64,000 nt of DNA from Caldilineaceae bacterium (GTDB lineage Bacteria; Chloroflexota; Anaerolineae; Caldilineales; Caldilineaceae): contig JACKBA010000027.1 of assembly GCA_020634815.1 (NCBI GenBank), positions 24,774-88,773 on the forward strand, in the 5' to 3' direction. A model generated the notes under the pieces. The model was not told where the DNA came from, did no database searches, and worked only from the letters and a program-made list of their open reading frames with translations. Made by a program: the position numbers and the translations under genes. This document shows, piece after piece, positions 8,597 to 18,528 of the stretch. Numbering within the stretch: position 1 is the stretch's first letter; every line of letters begins with the position of its first letter.

Positions 8597-9508
8597 ATGA
8601 CCACTGCCGACCTGACCCAAGACCCGACCCTGCTTGCCGGCAAGGCGCCCAAATCCGACTCGCCCACCCGCCGCGCCATCCAGCGCTTCCGGCGCCATCG
8701 CCTGGCCATGCTGGCGCTGGTCATCTTCAGCATCATCTGTCTCTCGGCCATCTTTGCCCCCGTGATCGAACGCTACCCGCCCGACGCCATCAGCCTGCGC
8801 GACAAGTTCCAGCCGCCCAGCGCCGAGCACTGGCTGGGCACCGATCGCCTGGGCCGCGACGTGTGGAGCCGCACCGTCAACGGCGGGCGCGTCAGCCTGG
8901 CGGTCGGCCTCATGGCCGCGCTCATCTCCACCTCGATCGGCATGCTCTTCGGCGCAATTTCCGGCTACTACGGCGGCTGGTCCGACATGGCCGTCATGCG
9001 CGTCACCGACGTCTTTCTCACCTTCCCGCCCATCATCATCATGCTGGCTATCGCCGCGTTCGTAGGCCAGAGCATCGTCAACGTAATCCTCATCATCGGG
9101 CTGCTGAGCTGGCCGACGACGGCGCGGCTGGTGCGCGGGCAGGTGCTGGCCGTGCGCGAAGAGCAATTCGTGCTGGCGTCGCGCTCGCTGGGCGCCAAGA
9201 ACAGCCGGCTGATCAACCAACACGTGCTGCCCAACACCATCGCCCCGCTGCTGGCCGAGGTGACCTTTGCCGTCGGCGCCGCCATCCTCACCGAGGCGGG
9301 GCTGAGCTTCCTGGGGCTGGGCGTGCCGCTGCCGACGCCCAGTTGGGGCAATATGCTGGAGACGGCGCGCAGCCTGGACATCCTGGAAAACGGCCCGTGG
9401 ATGTGGGTGCCGCCCGCCATTATGACGCTGCTCACCATCCTCTGCATCAACTTCATCGGCGACGGCGTGCGCGATGCCATCGACCCGCGCCACCGCGGGA
9501 AGGGCTGA
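8597..9508 (+). CDS. ABC transporter permease, DppC/OppC type
   Basis: 303 aa; AAGGAACCGGAG precedes the ATG. Typical DppC layout: a cytoplasmic N-terminus, the first helix (LAMLALVIFSIICLSAIFAP), the periplasmic signature HWLGTDRLGRDVWSRTVNGG, then five more helices. The EAA loop (FVLASRSLGAKNSRLINQHVLPN) and the ending FIGDGVRDAIDPRHR are also typical. It pairs with the DppB-like permease. The following sialidase gene starts 3 bp after its stop, so translation is probably coupled. Confidence 0.93.
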   Translation: MTTADLTQDPTLLAGKAPKSDSPTRRAIQRFRRHRLAMLALVIFSIICLSAIFAPVIERYPPDAISLRDKFQPPSAEHWLGTDRLGRDVWSRTVNGGRVSLAVGLMAALISTSIGMLFGAISGYYGGWSDMAVMRVTDVFLTFPPIIIMLAIAAFVGQSIVNVILIIGLLSWPTTARLVRGQVLAVREEQFVLASRSLGAKNSRLINQHVLPNTIAPLLAEVTFAVGAAILTEAGLSFLGLGVPLPTPSWGNMLETARSLDILENGPWMWVPPAIMTLLTILCINFIGDGVRDAIDPRHRGKG

Positions 9509-9511
9509 GCC

Positions 9512-11497
9512 ATGGCCGGCCCGCCGGACGACTACCAGGTGCGCTACGGTCTGGAGACGCTCTCTGCGATCCATACCGCCGCGTTCCAGGCGCACGATGA
9601 ATGCTTCCCCGCACCGGCCGTCACGGTCTGCTTCTGGGTCAAAGCCACGCCGGGCCAGGGGACGCAAGTCATCGCCAACTGCGGCCATCGCCACGCCGAC
9701 GAGCCGGGCTGGTCCTGTTTTCTCCACGGTAACCAGTTGGTGGCAAGTGCGCGAGGAGCGTCGTCACGCGCTGCCGTCGCCTGTCCCTACCCCGACGACG
9801 ACTGCTGGCACTTTGTCGCCGTCATCTTCGACACTACGCACGTTGCGATAACCGCCACGCTCGACGGCGACGCTGCCGCCTGGCGTGCCAGCGACATCGC
9901 GCTACGCCCGGAAGCACCGGCAGGCGGTCATGCCGGCCTGACCGTCGGCGGCTACACCGACGCGGCCGGCGGGCACTTCAACTATACGTTTGGCCGCGCC
10001 GGCGCCGGTCTGCTCGACGAACTGCGCGTCTATGCACGCGCGCTGACCGCAGCAGAGATCGCCGGCTTTGCGCCGCCGGCCGACCCTGCTCCTTGTGCGC
10101 GCTTCACCTCGCACGCGCAGGAACCGGATGCGCCGGCGCGTGTCCGGTTCGAGGCGCTTGAATCCGGCGCAGGAAGCATCTGTCTCTGGCGCTGGTCGGA
10201 CGGCGAACATGCGATTGGACAGAGCGTCGAGCGCGACTTCGCCTATGCCGGCAGCTACGGCGTGCGCCTGGACGTTGTCGACGCCGGCCACCGGCAGGCA
10301 ACCGCCGAACGTGTGCTCGCCCTCGGCGGCGTCGAAAATCCGCTGCGCGTGACGCCTGTCTTCACCAGCGGCGAAGGGGGCTATGCCGCCTTTCGCATTC
10401 CCAGCATCGTGCGGGCGCTGAACGGTGACCTGGTTGCCTTCGCCGAGGGGCGCGTGGAGAGCGCCAGCGACTCGACGCGTACCATTCGCATCGTGAGCAA
10501 GGTGAGCCGGGACAACGGGCGCACCTGGGGCGCGCTGCGCGTCGTCGCGCGCAACATCGTCGACGGCGTCGAACATGCCGCCATGAACGCATCGCCGGTG
10601 GTGGACACCGTGCGCGGCACGGGGCGCATCGTCCTGGTCTTCAAGAAGCTGGAGTCGTCGGAGTGGGAGATCGCGCAGGGGCGCGGCGTCATGCGCACGT
10701 CCTGCATCTTTAGCGACGACCACGGACAGAGCTGGCACGGCGAGCGCGACATCACGGCGCAGGTGCATCGCCCGCAGCCGCCGGACAACTGGCGCATCCA
10801 GGTGCCGACGCTAGGCCACGCCATCCAGTTGCGCGGCGTGCCGGATCGCCCCGCCATGCGCGGGCGCCTGCTCTTCATCGGCAGCCGAACGCTGGCCGGC
10901 GACAGTGTCTTTGGCGGGATGAACTACGCCTTCTGGAGCGACGACCTAGGCGAAAGCTGGCAGATCGGCGCCTTCATCACCACGCGCACCGATGGCACGC
11001 CGGCGCGCGGTCTCAACGAGGCGACGGCGGTCGAGTTGGCCGATGGGTGCGTGCTGGTCAACAGCCGCAACTATCGGGACGAGGCGCCTGTTCGGCAGCG
11101 GGCGGTGACGCGGGGATGCTTCAACGACGCGGGCCGGCTCGTCTTTGGCCCGGCGCGCCACGACGCCACGCTGGTCGAGCCGGCGGTGCAAGCGAGCCTG
11201 CTGCGCGCCACCTGGCCGGACGATCCCGGCGCGGGCGGTCGCAGTCGCATTCTCTTTGCCAACCCCGCGCACACGGCGGCGCGCGTCAATATGACCGTGC
11301 GCCTCAGCTACGACGAGGGCGAGACATGGCCCGTCGCCCGAGTGGTCGATCCCGGTCCCGCGGCCTACAGTGACCTCGTCGTCCAGGCGGATGGCGCGAT
11401 CGGGCTGCTCTACGAGCGGGGCAACGCCGGCGGCATCGTCTATGCGAGTTTCACGCTGGCGTGGCTGACGGACGGAAAGGATTCATTGCCACAATGA
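9512..11497 (+). CDS. LamG-PKD-sialidase fusion (exo-alpha-sialidase, BNR repeats)
   Basis: 661 aa. Residues about 1-200 form a concanavalin/LamG-type domain (TVCFWVKATPG, GGYTDAAGGHFNYTFGRAGA, LLDELRVYARALTAAEI). Residues about 205-285 look like a PKD domain. Residues about 287-655 are a sialidase propeller: the FRIPSIV arginine motif near 293, AFAEGR, four Asp boxes (SRDNGRTW, SDDHGQSW, SDDLGESW, SYDEGETW), NEATAVELADG, and a nucleophile-type Tyr in AYSDLVVQADGAIGLLYE near 617. The key catalytic pieces are therefore visible. It should release terminal sialic acid from glycoconjugates. Oddly, no signal peptide is visible at the N-terminus, and the start is fixed by its position 3 bp after the permease stop. 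The next gene overlaps it by ATGA. Confidence 0.88.
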   Translation: MAGPPDDYQVRYGLETLSAIHTAAFQAHDECFPAPAVTVCFWVKATPGQGTQVIANCGHRHADEPGWSCFLHGNQLVASARGASSRAAVACPYPDDDCWHFVAVIFDTTHVAITATLDGDAAAWRASDIALRPEAPAGGHAGLTVGGYTDAAGGHFNYTFGRAGAGLLDELRVYARALTAAEIAGFAPPADPAPCARFTSHAQEPDAPARVRFEALESGAGSICLWRWSDGEHAIGQSVERDFAYAGSYGVRLDVVDAGHRQATAERVLALGGVENPLRVTPVFTSGEGGYAAFRIPSIVRALNGDLVAFAEGRVESASDSTRTIRIVSKVSRDNGRTWGALRVVARNIVDGVEHAAMNASPVVDTVRGTGRIVLVFKKLESSEWEIAQGRGVMRTSCIFSDDHGQSWHGERDITAQVHRPQPPDNWRIQVPTLGHAIQLRGVPDRPAMRGRLLFIGSRTLAGDSVFGGMNYAFWSDDLGESWQIGAFITTRTDGTPARGLNEATAVELADGCVLVNSRNYRDEAPVRQRAVTRGCFNDAGRLVFGPARHDATLVEPAVQASLLRATWPDDPGAGGRSRILFANPAHTAARVNMTVRLSYDEGETWPVARVVDPGPAAYSDLVVQADGAIGLLYERGNAGGIVYASFTLAWLTDGKDSLPQ

Positions 11498-12510
11498 TGA
11501 CAAATGCAGCGGGAAAGCTGGGCATCGGCATCATCGGCGCCGGGTGGTTTGGCGAGCGTCACGCCGAGGCCATTGCCGCGCTCGACGATGTGCGCCTGGT
11601 GGCGGCGGCGCGCACGGACCCGGCGGCACTCGCCGATTTCACCGCGCGCTACGGCGGCCGCGGCTACAGCGACTACACCGACCTACTGGCCGACCCGGCG
11701 GTGGATGCCGTCGTCATCGCCACGCCCCACCACTTGCATACGGTCGCGGTGGAAGCAGCCGCGCAGGCCGGCAAACACATCTTGCTGGAGAAGCCGATGG
11801 CGCCCACGCTGGCCGAATGCGACCGCATCATCGCGGTCGCAGAGGAGGCGGGCGTCACCCTGATGCTGGGCCACACCAGCCAGTTTGCGCCGGCCTATCG
11901 CCTGGCCAAGCAGATACTCGATGCCGGCGAAGTGGGCGACCTCGTGCTCGGCATCAGCACCATGTCGAAGTACTGGTTCGAGCCGAACCGCCGCGCCTGG
12001 CACCTGGACCGCAGCACCGGCGGCGGCATGTTGCTTAGCGCGGGCATGCACTGCCTGGACCGGCTCACCTGGCTCGTGGGCAGCCCGGTGACAAGCGTGG
12101 CCGCGCACCTGACGACGCGCTTCCACGACCAGGCGGCAGACGACGCCGGGCTGCTATTCCTGCGCTACGCCAATGGCGTGGCCGGCACCGTGGTCAGCGT
12201 CGGCTATCGCGAGGGCGCACCAAAGCATCTGACCGAACTCACCGGCACGCGCGGCATGCTGACCGTGGACTACACGGGCGGCGTCACCGTCGGTCGCAAT
12301 GGGCTGTGGCAGCCGGTGCCGGACTCCGGCGGCGAAGAGTGGATGCATCTGGCGCTGATCGCCGAGTGGCGCGGCTTTGCCGACGCGGTGCAAAATGGAA
12401 CGGCGCCACCGGTCACCGGTGCGTACGGCCGCCACATCATGGCAACCATCTTTGCCGCCGAAGAATCTTCGCGGCGGCACGAAGAAATCGCAGTGGATGT
12501 CACCTTTTAG
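11494..12510 (+). CDS. Gfo/Idh/MocA-family NAD(P)-dependent oxidoreductase
   Basis: 338 aa. The ATG at 11494 overlaps the sialidase stop (ATGA), so I prefer it to the frame opening at 11461. The Rossmann motif is GIIGAGWFGERHAEAI; the family signature EKPMAPTLAECD follows near residue 95. A C-terminal alpha/beta substrate domain contains the TGGGMLLSAGMHCLDRLTWLVG segment with the usual Gly-His-containing catalytic helix. Such enzymes oxidise or reduce sugars and cyclitols. In sialate loci relatives act on modified sialic acids or on released sugars. The exact substrate cannot be told from sequence. Confidence 0.88.
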   Translation: MMTNAAGKLGIGIIGAGWFGERHAEAIAALDDVRLVAAARTDPAALADFTARYGGRGYSDYTDLLADPAVDAVVIATPHHLHTVAVEAAAQAGKHILLEKPMAPTLAECDRIIAVAEEAGVTLMLGHTSQFAPAYRLAKQILDAGEVGDLVLGISTMSKYWFEPNRRAWHLDRSTGGGMLLSAGMHCLDRLTWLVGSPVTSVAAHLTTRFHDQAADDAGLLFLRYANGVAGTVVSVGYREGAPKHLTELTGTRGMLTVDYTGGVTVGRNGLWQPVPDSGGEEWMHLALIAEWRGFADAVQNGTAPPVTGAYGRHIMATIFAAEESSRRHEEIAVDVTF

Positions 12511-12522
12511 GGAGAAACGCCT

Positions 12523-13263
12523 ATGCTCAGCCTTCAGACAATCGAAAAACTGCGGGGCTTTGACACGCCCACCATCTGTAACCTGATCGAACTCTTCGAC
12601 GTCCGCCCGCGCACGGCCGGCTATACGGATGCGCGCATCGTGGCCGCCTTCCCGGAGATGGCGCCCATCGTCGGCTTTGCCGCCACGGCGACCCATCGCA
12701 CCGGCGCTCCGCCGCGGCAGGGCGATGCCTACGGCGACCTCGGCCAGCAGGTCGAGCGCTTCGCCGAGCTTTCCGGCCCGCCCCTCGTCGTCTTCCAGGA
12801 CCTGGACGATCCGGCGCTGGCCGCGACCTTTGGCGAGGTGATGTGCACGATCTACCAGGCCTTTGGCGCGGTGGGGCTGATCACCTCCGGCGCCGGGCGC
12901 GACATCGAGCAGGTGCGCGCCCTCAACTTCCCCGTCTTTACCAACGGCACGATCTGCTCGCACGGCTACAACCACATCCCGCAGGTGCACGTGCCGGTGC
13001 GCGTGGGTGGGCTGACCATCTTCCCCGACGACCTGCTCCACGCCGACCGCAACGGCGTTAGCACGATTCCGGTCGAGATTGCCGCCGAGGTGGCGGACAT
13101 CGGCGACGAGTTCGTGGCCGCCGAGACGATCGTGCTCGACGCGATGCGGCGCGGCGCGCCGACGCCGGCGATCCTGGCGGAAGCGCGCGCCGAGATGGCC
13201 GCGCAGGTCAAGGCGCTCGCGCAGCGCGTAGCGCGCAGCAAGCAGGGCAGGTCCACCAGATGA
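12523..13263 (+). CDS. RraA/HMG aldolase-like family protein
   Basis: 246 aa; AGGGAGAAA precedes the ATG. The core matches the RraA fold: TPTICNLIELF near the start, GEVMCTIYQAFGAVGLITSGAGRDIEQVR with the conserved Arg-Asp pair that binds oxaloacetate-type substrates in the aldolase members, PVFTNG, and DDLLHADRNGV. Members are either class II pyruvate aldolases or RNase-E regulators; a metabolic aldolase or decarboxylase role is more likely next to sugar-acid genes. It is preceded by the Gfo/Idh gene (12-bp gap), and its stop overlaps the next start (ATGA at 13260). Confidence 0.82.
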   Translation: MLSLQTIEKLRGFDTPTICNLIELFDVRPRTAGYTDARIVAAFPEMAPIVGFAATATHRTGAPPRQGDAYGDLGQQVERFAELSGPPLVVFQDLDDPALAATFGEVMCTIYQAFGAVGLITSGAGRDIEQVRALNFPVFTNGTICSHGYNHIPQVHVPVRVGGLTIFPDDLLHADRNGVSTIPVEIAAEVADIGDEFVAAETIVLDAMRRGAPTPAILAEARAEMAAQVKALAQRVARSKQGRSTR

Positions 13264-14192
13264 CGCCGCCGCTCACCGCCGATCGGCTGCACGGCAACTG
13301 GGCAACGCTCATGCTGCCGATCAACGACGACGACAGCATCGACTATGGCCGGCTGGGCAATGAACTTGACGCGCTCGTCGCGGCGGGCGTCGACGGGCTC
13401 TACACCAACGGCACCGCCGGCGAATTCCACACGCAAAGCGAGGCGGAGTTCGACGCTATCCACGCCCTGGTGGCCGAGCGCTGCCACGCGGCCGGCCTGC
13501 CCTTCCAGATCGGCGCCAGCCACATGAGCGCGCAGCTTTCGCTCGACCGCATCCGCCGGGCAAAAGCACTCCAGCCGGCCGCCTTCCAGGTGATTCTGGC
13601 CGACTGGTTCCCGCTCAAGGAGGCGGAGATGGCGAGTTGCCTGGAACGCTTCGCCGCAGCCGCCGAACCGATCCCGCTGGTGCTCTACAATCCGCCGCAC
13701 GCCAAGGTGGTCCTGACGCCCGCGCAGATTGGCCGGCTGCACGCCGCGGTGCCGGCGCTCATCGGCGTCAAGGTGGCTGACGGCGACGATGCGTGGTATG
13801 CCGAGATGCGCGCCCACTGCCAGGGATTGGCGGTCTTCGTGCCCGGCCATCACCTGGCGACCGGCGTTGCCAACGGCGCGGCCGGCGCGTACTCCAACGT
13901 GGCGTGCCTGAGCCCGGCGGGCGCGCAGCGCTGGACCGACCAGATGCGCACGGATCTGCCGGCCGCCCTGGAGCTGGAACAGCGCATCCGCCGCTTCATG
14001 GACGCCGAGATCGCGCCCTTTATCGCACGCGACGGCTACGCCAACCCGGCGCTGGACAAGCTGCTGGCGGCCATCGGCGGCTGGGCCGATGTGGGCACGC
14101 GGCTGCGCTGGCCCTATCGCTGGATCGACCCGGCCGTGGCAGACCGGATCCGGCCGATTGCGCAATCGATGCTACCCGAACTATTTTCGTAA
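13260..14192 (+). CDS. DapA/NanA-family class I aldolase (first paralogue)
   Basis: 310 aa, starting inside the RraA-like stop codon (ATGA). TIM-barrel family signatures: GLYTNGTAGEFHTQSEAEF (the GTxGE loop that binds the keto-acid carboxylate), the Tyr in LVLYNPPHA, and the Schiff-base Lys in GVKVADGDDAWY. It is less like sialate lyase than the paralogue at 14398: it has GTAGE where NanA has GSTGE and lacks the YYYHIP-type motif. It probably cleaves or dehydrates a 2-keto-sugar acid. A dihydrodipicolinate synthase role seems unlikely given the operon. Confidence 0.85.
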   Translation: MTPPLTADRLHGNWATLMLPINDDDSIDYGRLGNELDALVAAGVDGLYTNGTAGEFHTQSEAEFDAIHALVAERCHAAGLPFQIGASHMSAQLSLDRIRRAKALQPAAFQVILADWFPLKEAEMASCLERFAAAAEPIPLVLYNPPHAKVVLTPAQIGRLHAAVPALIGVKVADGDDAWYAEMRAHCQGLAVFVPGHHLATGVANGAAGAYSNVACLSPAGAQRWTDQMRTDLPAALELEQRIRRFMDAEIAPFIARDGYANPALDKLLAAIGGWADVGTRLRWPYRWIDPAVADRIRPIAQSMLPELFS

Positions 14193-14223
14193 CCGATCAG
14201 GGTGCGTCGAAATGAGGCTTAGA

Positions 14224-14306
14224 ATGGAACGCGGATGACGCGGATTGGGCGGATAACGCGGATTGGATCAGCACAAATCCGCCCAATCCGCGTTATCCGC
14301 GTTCTA
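14224..14306. repeat. Inverted repeat (GAACGCGGATGACGCGGAT family), copy 1
   Basis: Left side ATGGAACGCGGATGACGCGG, right side ending ATCCGCGTTATCCGCGTTCT; imperfect long hairpin. Further copies are at 23115-23200, 23269-23371 and 26472-26562. It separates the two aldolase genes. Confidence 0.75.
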
Positions 14307-14397
14307 TTTCAACTGGCCAAACGGTTACCTATTTTCATAGCCCCTGCGCAATGCCGGTATCCTGGCGCACAGGGGCAAGCTCAGAGGAATCATGATC

Positions 14398-15327
14398 ATG
14401 CAAGAATCGAATCGTTTCTGGGTGACCGGCCTGGTGCCGGCCACGTTCACGCCCTTCCACGCCGACGGCAGCCTGAATCTGGCGGTCGTCGAACCCATGG
14501 TCGAGCAACTGTTGCGCGATGGCGTCACCGGGCTCTATGTCTGCGGCAGCACGGGCGAGGGGATTTCGCTGACGCGCGAGGAGCGCATGGCGGCGACCGC
14601 GGCCTTTGTGGCGGCGACGCGCCGGCGCATCCCGGTCATCGTGCAGGTGGGGCACAACAGCATCGCCGAGGCGCGGCTGCTGGCGGCGCATGCCCAGGAG
14701 GTCGGCGCCGATGCCATCTCGGCTACGCCGCCCTCCTACTTCAAGCCGCCCACCCAAGCCGCGCTCGTCGACTGCATGGCCGAGATCGCCGCGGCCGCGC
14801 CCGACCTGCCCTTCTACTACTACCACATCCCCGGCATGACGGGCGTGACGCCCAACGTGGCGGCGCTGCTGCGCGAGGGCAAGCCGCGCATTCCGTCGCT
14901 GGTCGGCGTCAAGTTCAGCCACACCGCGGTCTTTGACATGCAGGCGGCGGTCGCCGTGGAGGATGGGCGCTACAACGTGCTCTTTGGCAGCGACGAGATG
15001 CTGCTGAGCGGGCTGGCAGGCGGCGCGCACGGGGCGGTGGGCAGCACCTACAACTTTGCCGCGCCGCTCTTCAACCGCATCATGGCGGCGTTTGCGGCGG
15101 GCGACATAGCCACGGCGCAGCAATTGCAGGGCAAGGCCGTGGCGATGGTCAACGTGCTGGTGCGCCACGGCGGCAACGCTGCGATCAAGAGCATGATGGC
15201 CTTTCTCGACCTGGATTGCGGACCGGTGCGGCTGCCACAGGTGGCGCTATCGGCGGAACAACAGCGCCTGTTACGCCAGGAAATGGCGGCGATTGGCTTC
15301 TTCGACTGGGGGCGCGCCGCCGGGTAA
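14398..15327 (+). CDS. N-acetylneuraminate lyase-like aldolase
   Basis: 309 aa. AGAGGA at 14383-14388 fits the ATG at 14398 better than the one at 14392. Sialate-lyase-type features: GLYVCGSTGEGISLTREER (GSTGE carboxylate loop), FYYYHIPGMTGV (catalytic Tyr, close to the vertebrate and bacterial NAL motif), the Schiff-base Lys in VGVKFSHTAVFDM, and GAVGSTYNF near the C-terminus. The enzyme splits N-acetylneuraminate to N-acetylmannosamine and pyruvate in the cytoplasm. With an upstream sialidase and importer this is the best support for a sialic-acid catabolic locus. nanE, nanK and nagB-type genes are not in the window, so the pathway is incomplete here. Confidence 0.83.
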   Translation: MQESNRFWVTGLVPATFTPFHADGSLNLAVVEPMVEQLLRDGVTGLYVCGSTGEGISLTREERMAATAAFVAATRRRIPVIVQVGHNSIAEARLLAAHAQEVGADAISATPPSYFKPPTQAALVDCMAEIAAAAPDLPFYYYHIPGMTGVTPNVAALLREGKPRIPSLVGVKFSHTAVFDMQAAVAVEDGRYNVLFGSDEMLLSGLAGGAHGAVGSTYNFAAPLFNRIMAAFAAGDIATAQQLQGKAVAMVNVLVRHGGNAAIKSMMAFLDLDCGPVRLPQVALSAEQQRLLRQEMAAIGFFDWGRAAG

Positions 15328-15365
15328 ACGGCCAGCGGCGCGCCCGCGGCAAGCGCGCAAGGGGC

Positions 15366-15432
15366 GGCGTGCGTCGCACTGGTCCGGCGACCCTTCGCAT
15401 GGAATCGTGTGCGGACCAGTGCGACGCACGCC
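15366..15432. repeat. Perfect 21-bp inverted repeat between nanA-like and aldo/keto reductase genes
   Basis: Arms 15366-15386 and 15412-15432 are exact complements (GGCGTGCGTCGCACTGGTCC in the left arm) with a 25-bp loop. No T-tract follows, so it is not a classical terminator; it may be an attenuator, an RNA-stabilising hairpin, or a dispersed element. Confidence 0.75.
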
Positions 15433-15545
15433 GTGGCCGACCTCTGCACTTTTCCGGGGCGCAGCCTTGCGCTCCGCCTGTTTGGCCTTCCGGCTGCTCT
15501 GTGTTGCAATAGAGGTCCGGCCACCAACCAAACAGGAGAGACCTT

Positions 15546-16463
15546 ATGAAACGCATCAAGATCGCCAACAGCGATCTGAACGTGTCCGAAATCTCGCTGG
15601 GCTGCATGCGCATTGCGGAGATGTCGCACCAGGAGATCGCCACGCTAATCCACACGGCGCTGGACGAAGGGATCGACTTCTTCGACCATGCCGACATCTA
15701 CGGCGGCGGGCAGTCGGAGGAGCGCTTCTCCGCCGCGCTCGACATGAATCCCGCGCTGCGCGAGCGCATGATCCTGCAAACCAAGTGCGGCATCCGCAAA
15801 GGTTCCTTCGACTTCTCCAAGGAACACATCCTGAACGCGGTCGACGGCAGCTTGAAGCGGCTGCGCACCGACTATGTGGATGTGCTGCTGCTCCATCGTC
15901 CCGATGCGCTGGTGGAGCCGGAGGAGGTCGCCGAGGCCTTCACGATCCTGGAGCGCAGCGGCAAGGTGCGCCACTTCGGCGTGAGCAACCAGAACCCCAT
16001 GCAGATCGAGCTGTTGCGCAAGTTCGTCAAGCAGCCGATCCTTTTCAACCAGCTCCAGTTCAGCATCACCAACACCGGCATGATCGATGCGGGCATCAAC
16101 GTCAACATGGAGATCGACCCCTCCATCGACCGCGACGGCAGCATCCTGGACTACTGCCGGCTGCACGAGATCACCATCCAGCCGTGGTCGCCCTTCCAGT
16201 ACGGCTTCTTCGAGGGCGTCTTCCTGGACAACGACAAGTTCCCCGAACTCAACCGGGCGATCGACGCGCTGGCCGCAGCCAAGGGCGTGACCAACAGCGC
16301 CATCGCCATTGCGTGGATCTTGCGCCACCCGGCGAAGATGCAGCCCATCGTCGGCACAACCAAGCCGGAGCGCGTCAAAGAGATCTGCAAGGCATCAGAC
16401 ATCACGCTCAGCCGGCAGGAGTGGTACGAGATCTACCGGGCGGCGGGGAACAAGCTGCCCTGA
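15546..16463 (+). CDS. Aldo/keto reductase (YdhF-like)
   Basis: 305 aa; AGGAGAGACC precedes the ATG. The catalytic tetrad is visible: Asp in DFFDHADIYGGG, Tyr in the same motif, Lys in LQTKCGI, and His in VLLLHRPDAL. The phosphate-binding end of the NADPH site is in IVGTTKPERVKEI. The start (KIANSDLNVSEISLGCMRI) resembles the YdhF/AKR11 group, which reduces small aldehydes or ketones. It lies on the same strand as the sugar-acid genes, about 220 bp after the NanA-like gene and beyond the 21-bp inverted repeat, so it may be expressed separately. Substrate unknown. Confidence 0.88.
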   Translation: MKRIKIANSDLNVSEISLGCMRIAEMSHQEIATLIHTALDEGIDFFDHADIYGGGQSEERFSAALDMNPALRERMILQTKCGIRKGSFDFSKEHILNAVDGSLKRLRTDYVDVLLLHRPDALVEPEEVAEAFTILERSGKVRHFGVSNQNPMQIELLRKFVKQPILFNQLQFSITNTGMIDAGINVNMEIDPSIDRDGSILDYCRLHEITIQPWSPFQYGFFEGVFLDNDKFPELNRAIDALAAAKGVTNSAIAIAWILRHPAKMQPIVGTTKPERVKEICKASDITLSRQEWYEIYRAAGNKLP

Positions 16464-16488
16464 GCACGCGCACTCGTACGTTTGCCCC

Positions 16489-16685
16489 GTAGTGGCGACT
16501 TCAGTCGCTTCTCCGGCAAGACGACACGACTAAAGTCGTTACTACGGGGAGAGAGGTTGTAGTGGCGACTTCAGTCGCTTCCCCGAGGAGACCAAACGAC
16601 TAAAGTCGTTACTACGGGGAGAGAGGTTGTAGTGGCGACTTCAGTCGCTTCCCCGGGGGGACCAAACGACTAAAGTCGTTACTAC
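16489..16685. repeat. Three tandem nested palindromes (GTAGTGGCGACTTC family), 70-bp period
   Basis: Copies at 16489-16545, 16559-16615 and 16629-16685, joined by GGGGAGAGAGGTT spacers. Each begins GTAGTGGCGACTTCAGTCGC and ends CGACTAAAGTCGTTACTAC; both halves are small palindromes and the outer ends are complementary. This fills the gap between the aldo/keto reductase and SulP genes. Confidence 0.85.
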
Positions 16686-16743
16686 GGGGCTCCGAGGGTA
16701 GGAGGTAAGAGTGCGTTCAGGCAACTGCGACCGGGACGCTTGA

Positions 16744-18528
<1,785 letters not shown>

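Noticed and set aside
8474..9727. 417-codon minus-strand frame across the DppC permease and sialidase start
   Set aside because: Shadow of two genes with clear family motifs on the other strand; composition is typical of antisense frames.
16489..16685. CRISPR or terminator array
   Set aside because: Only three copies with nearly identical spacers, no T-tracts, and other copies are dispersed singly, so a dispersed palindromic repeat fits better.
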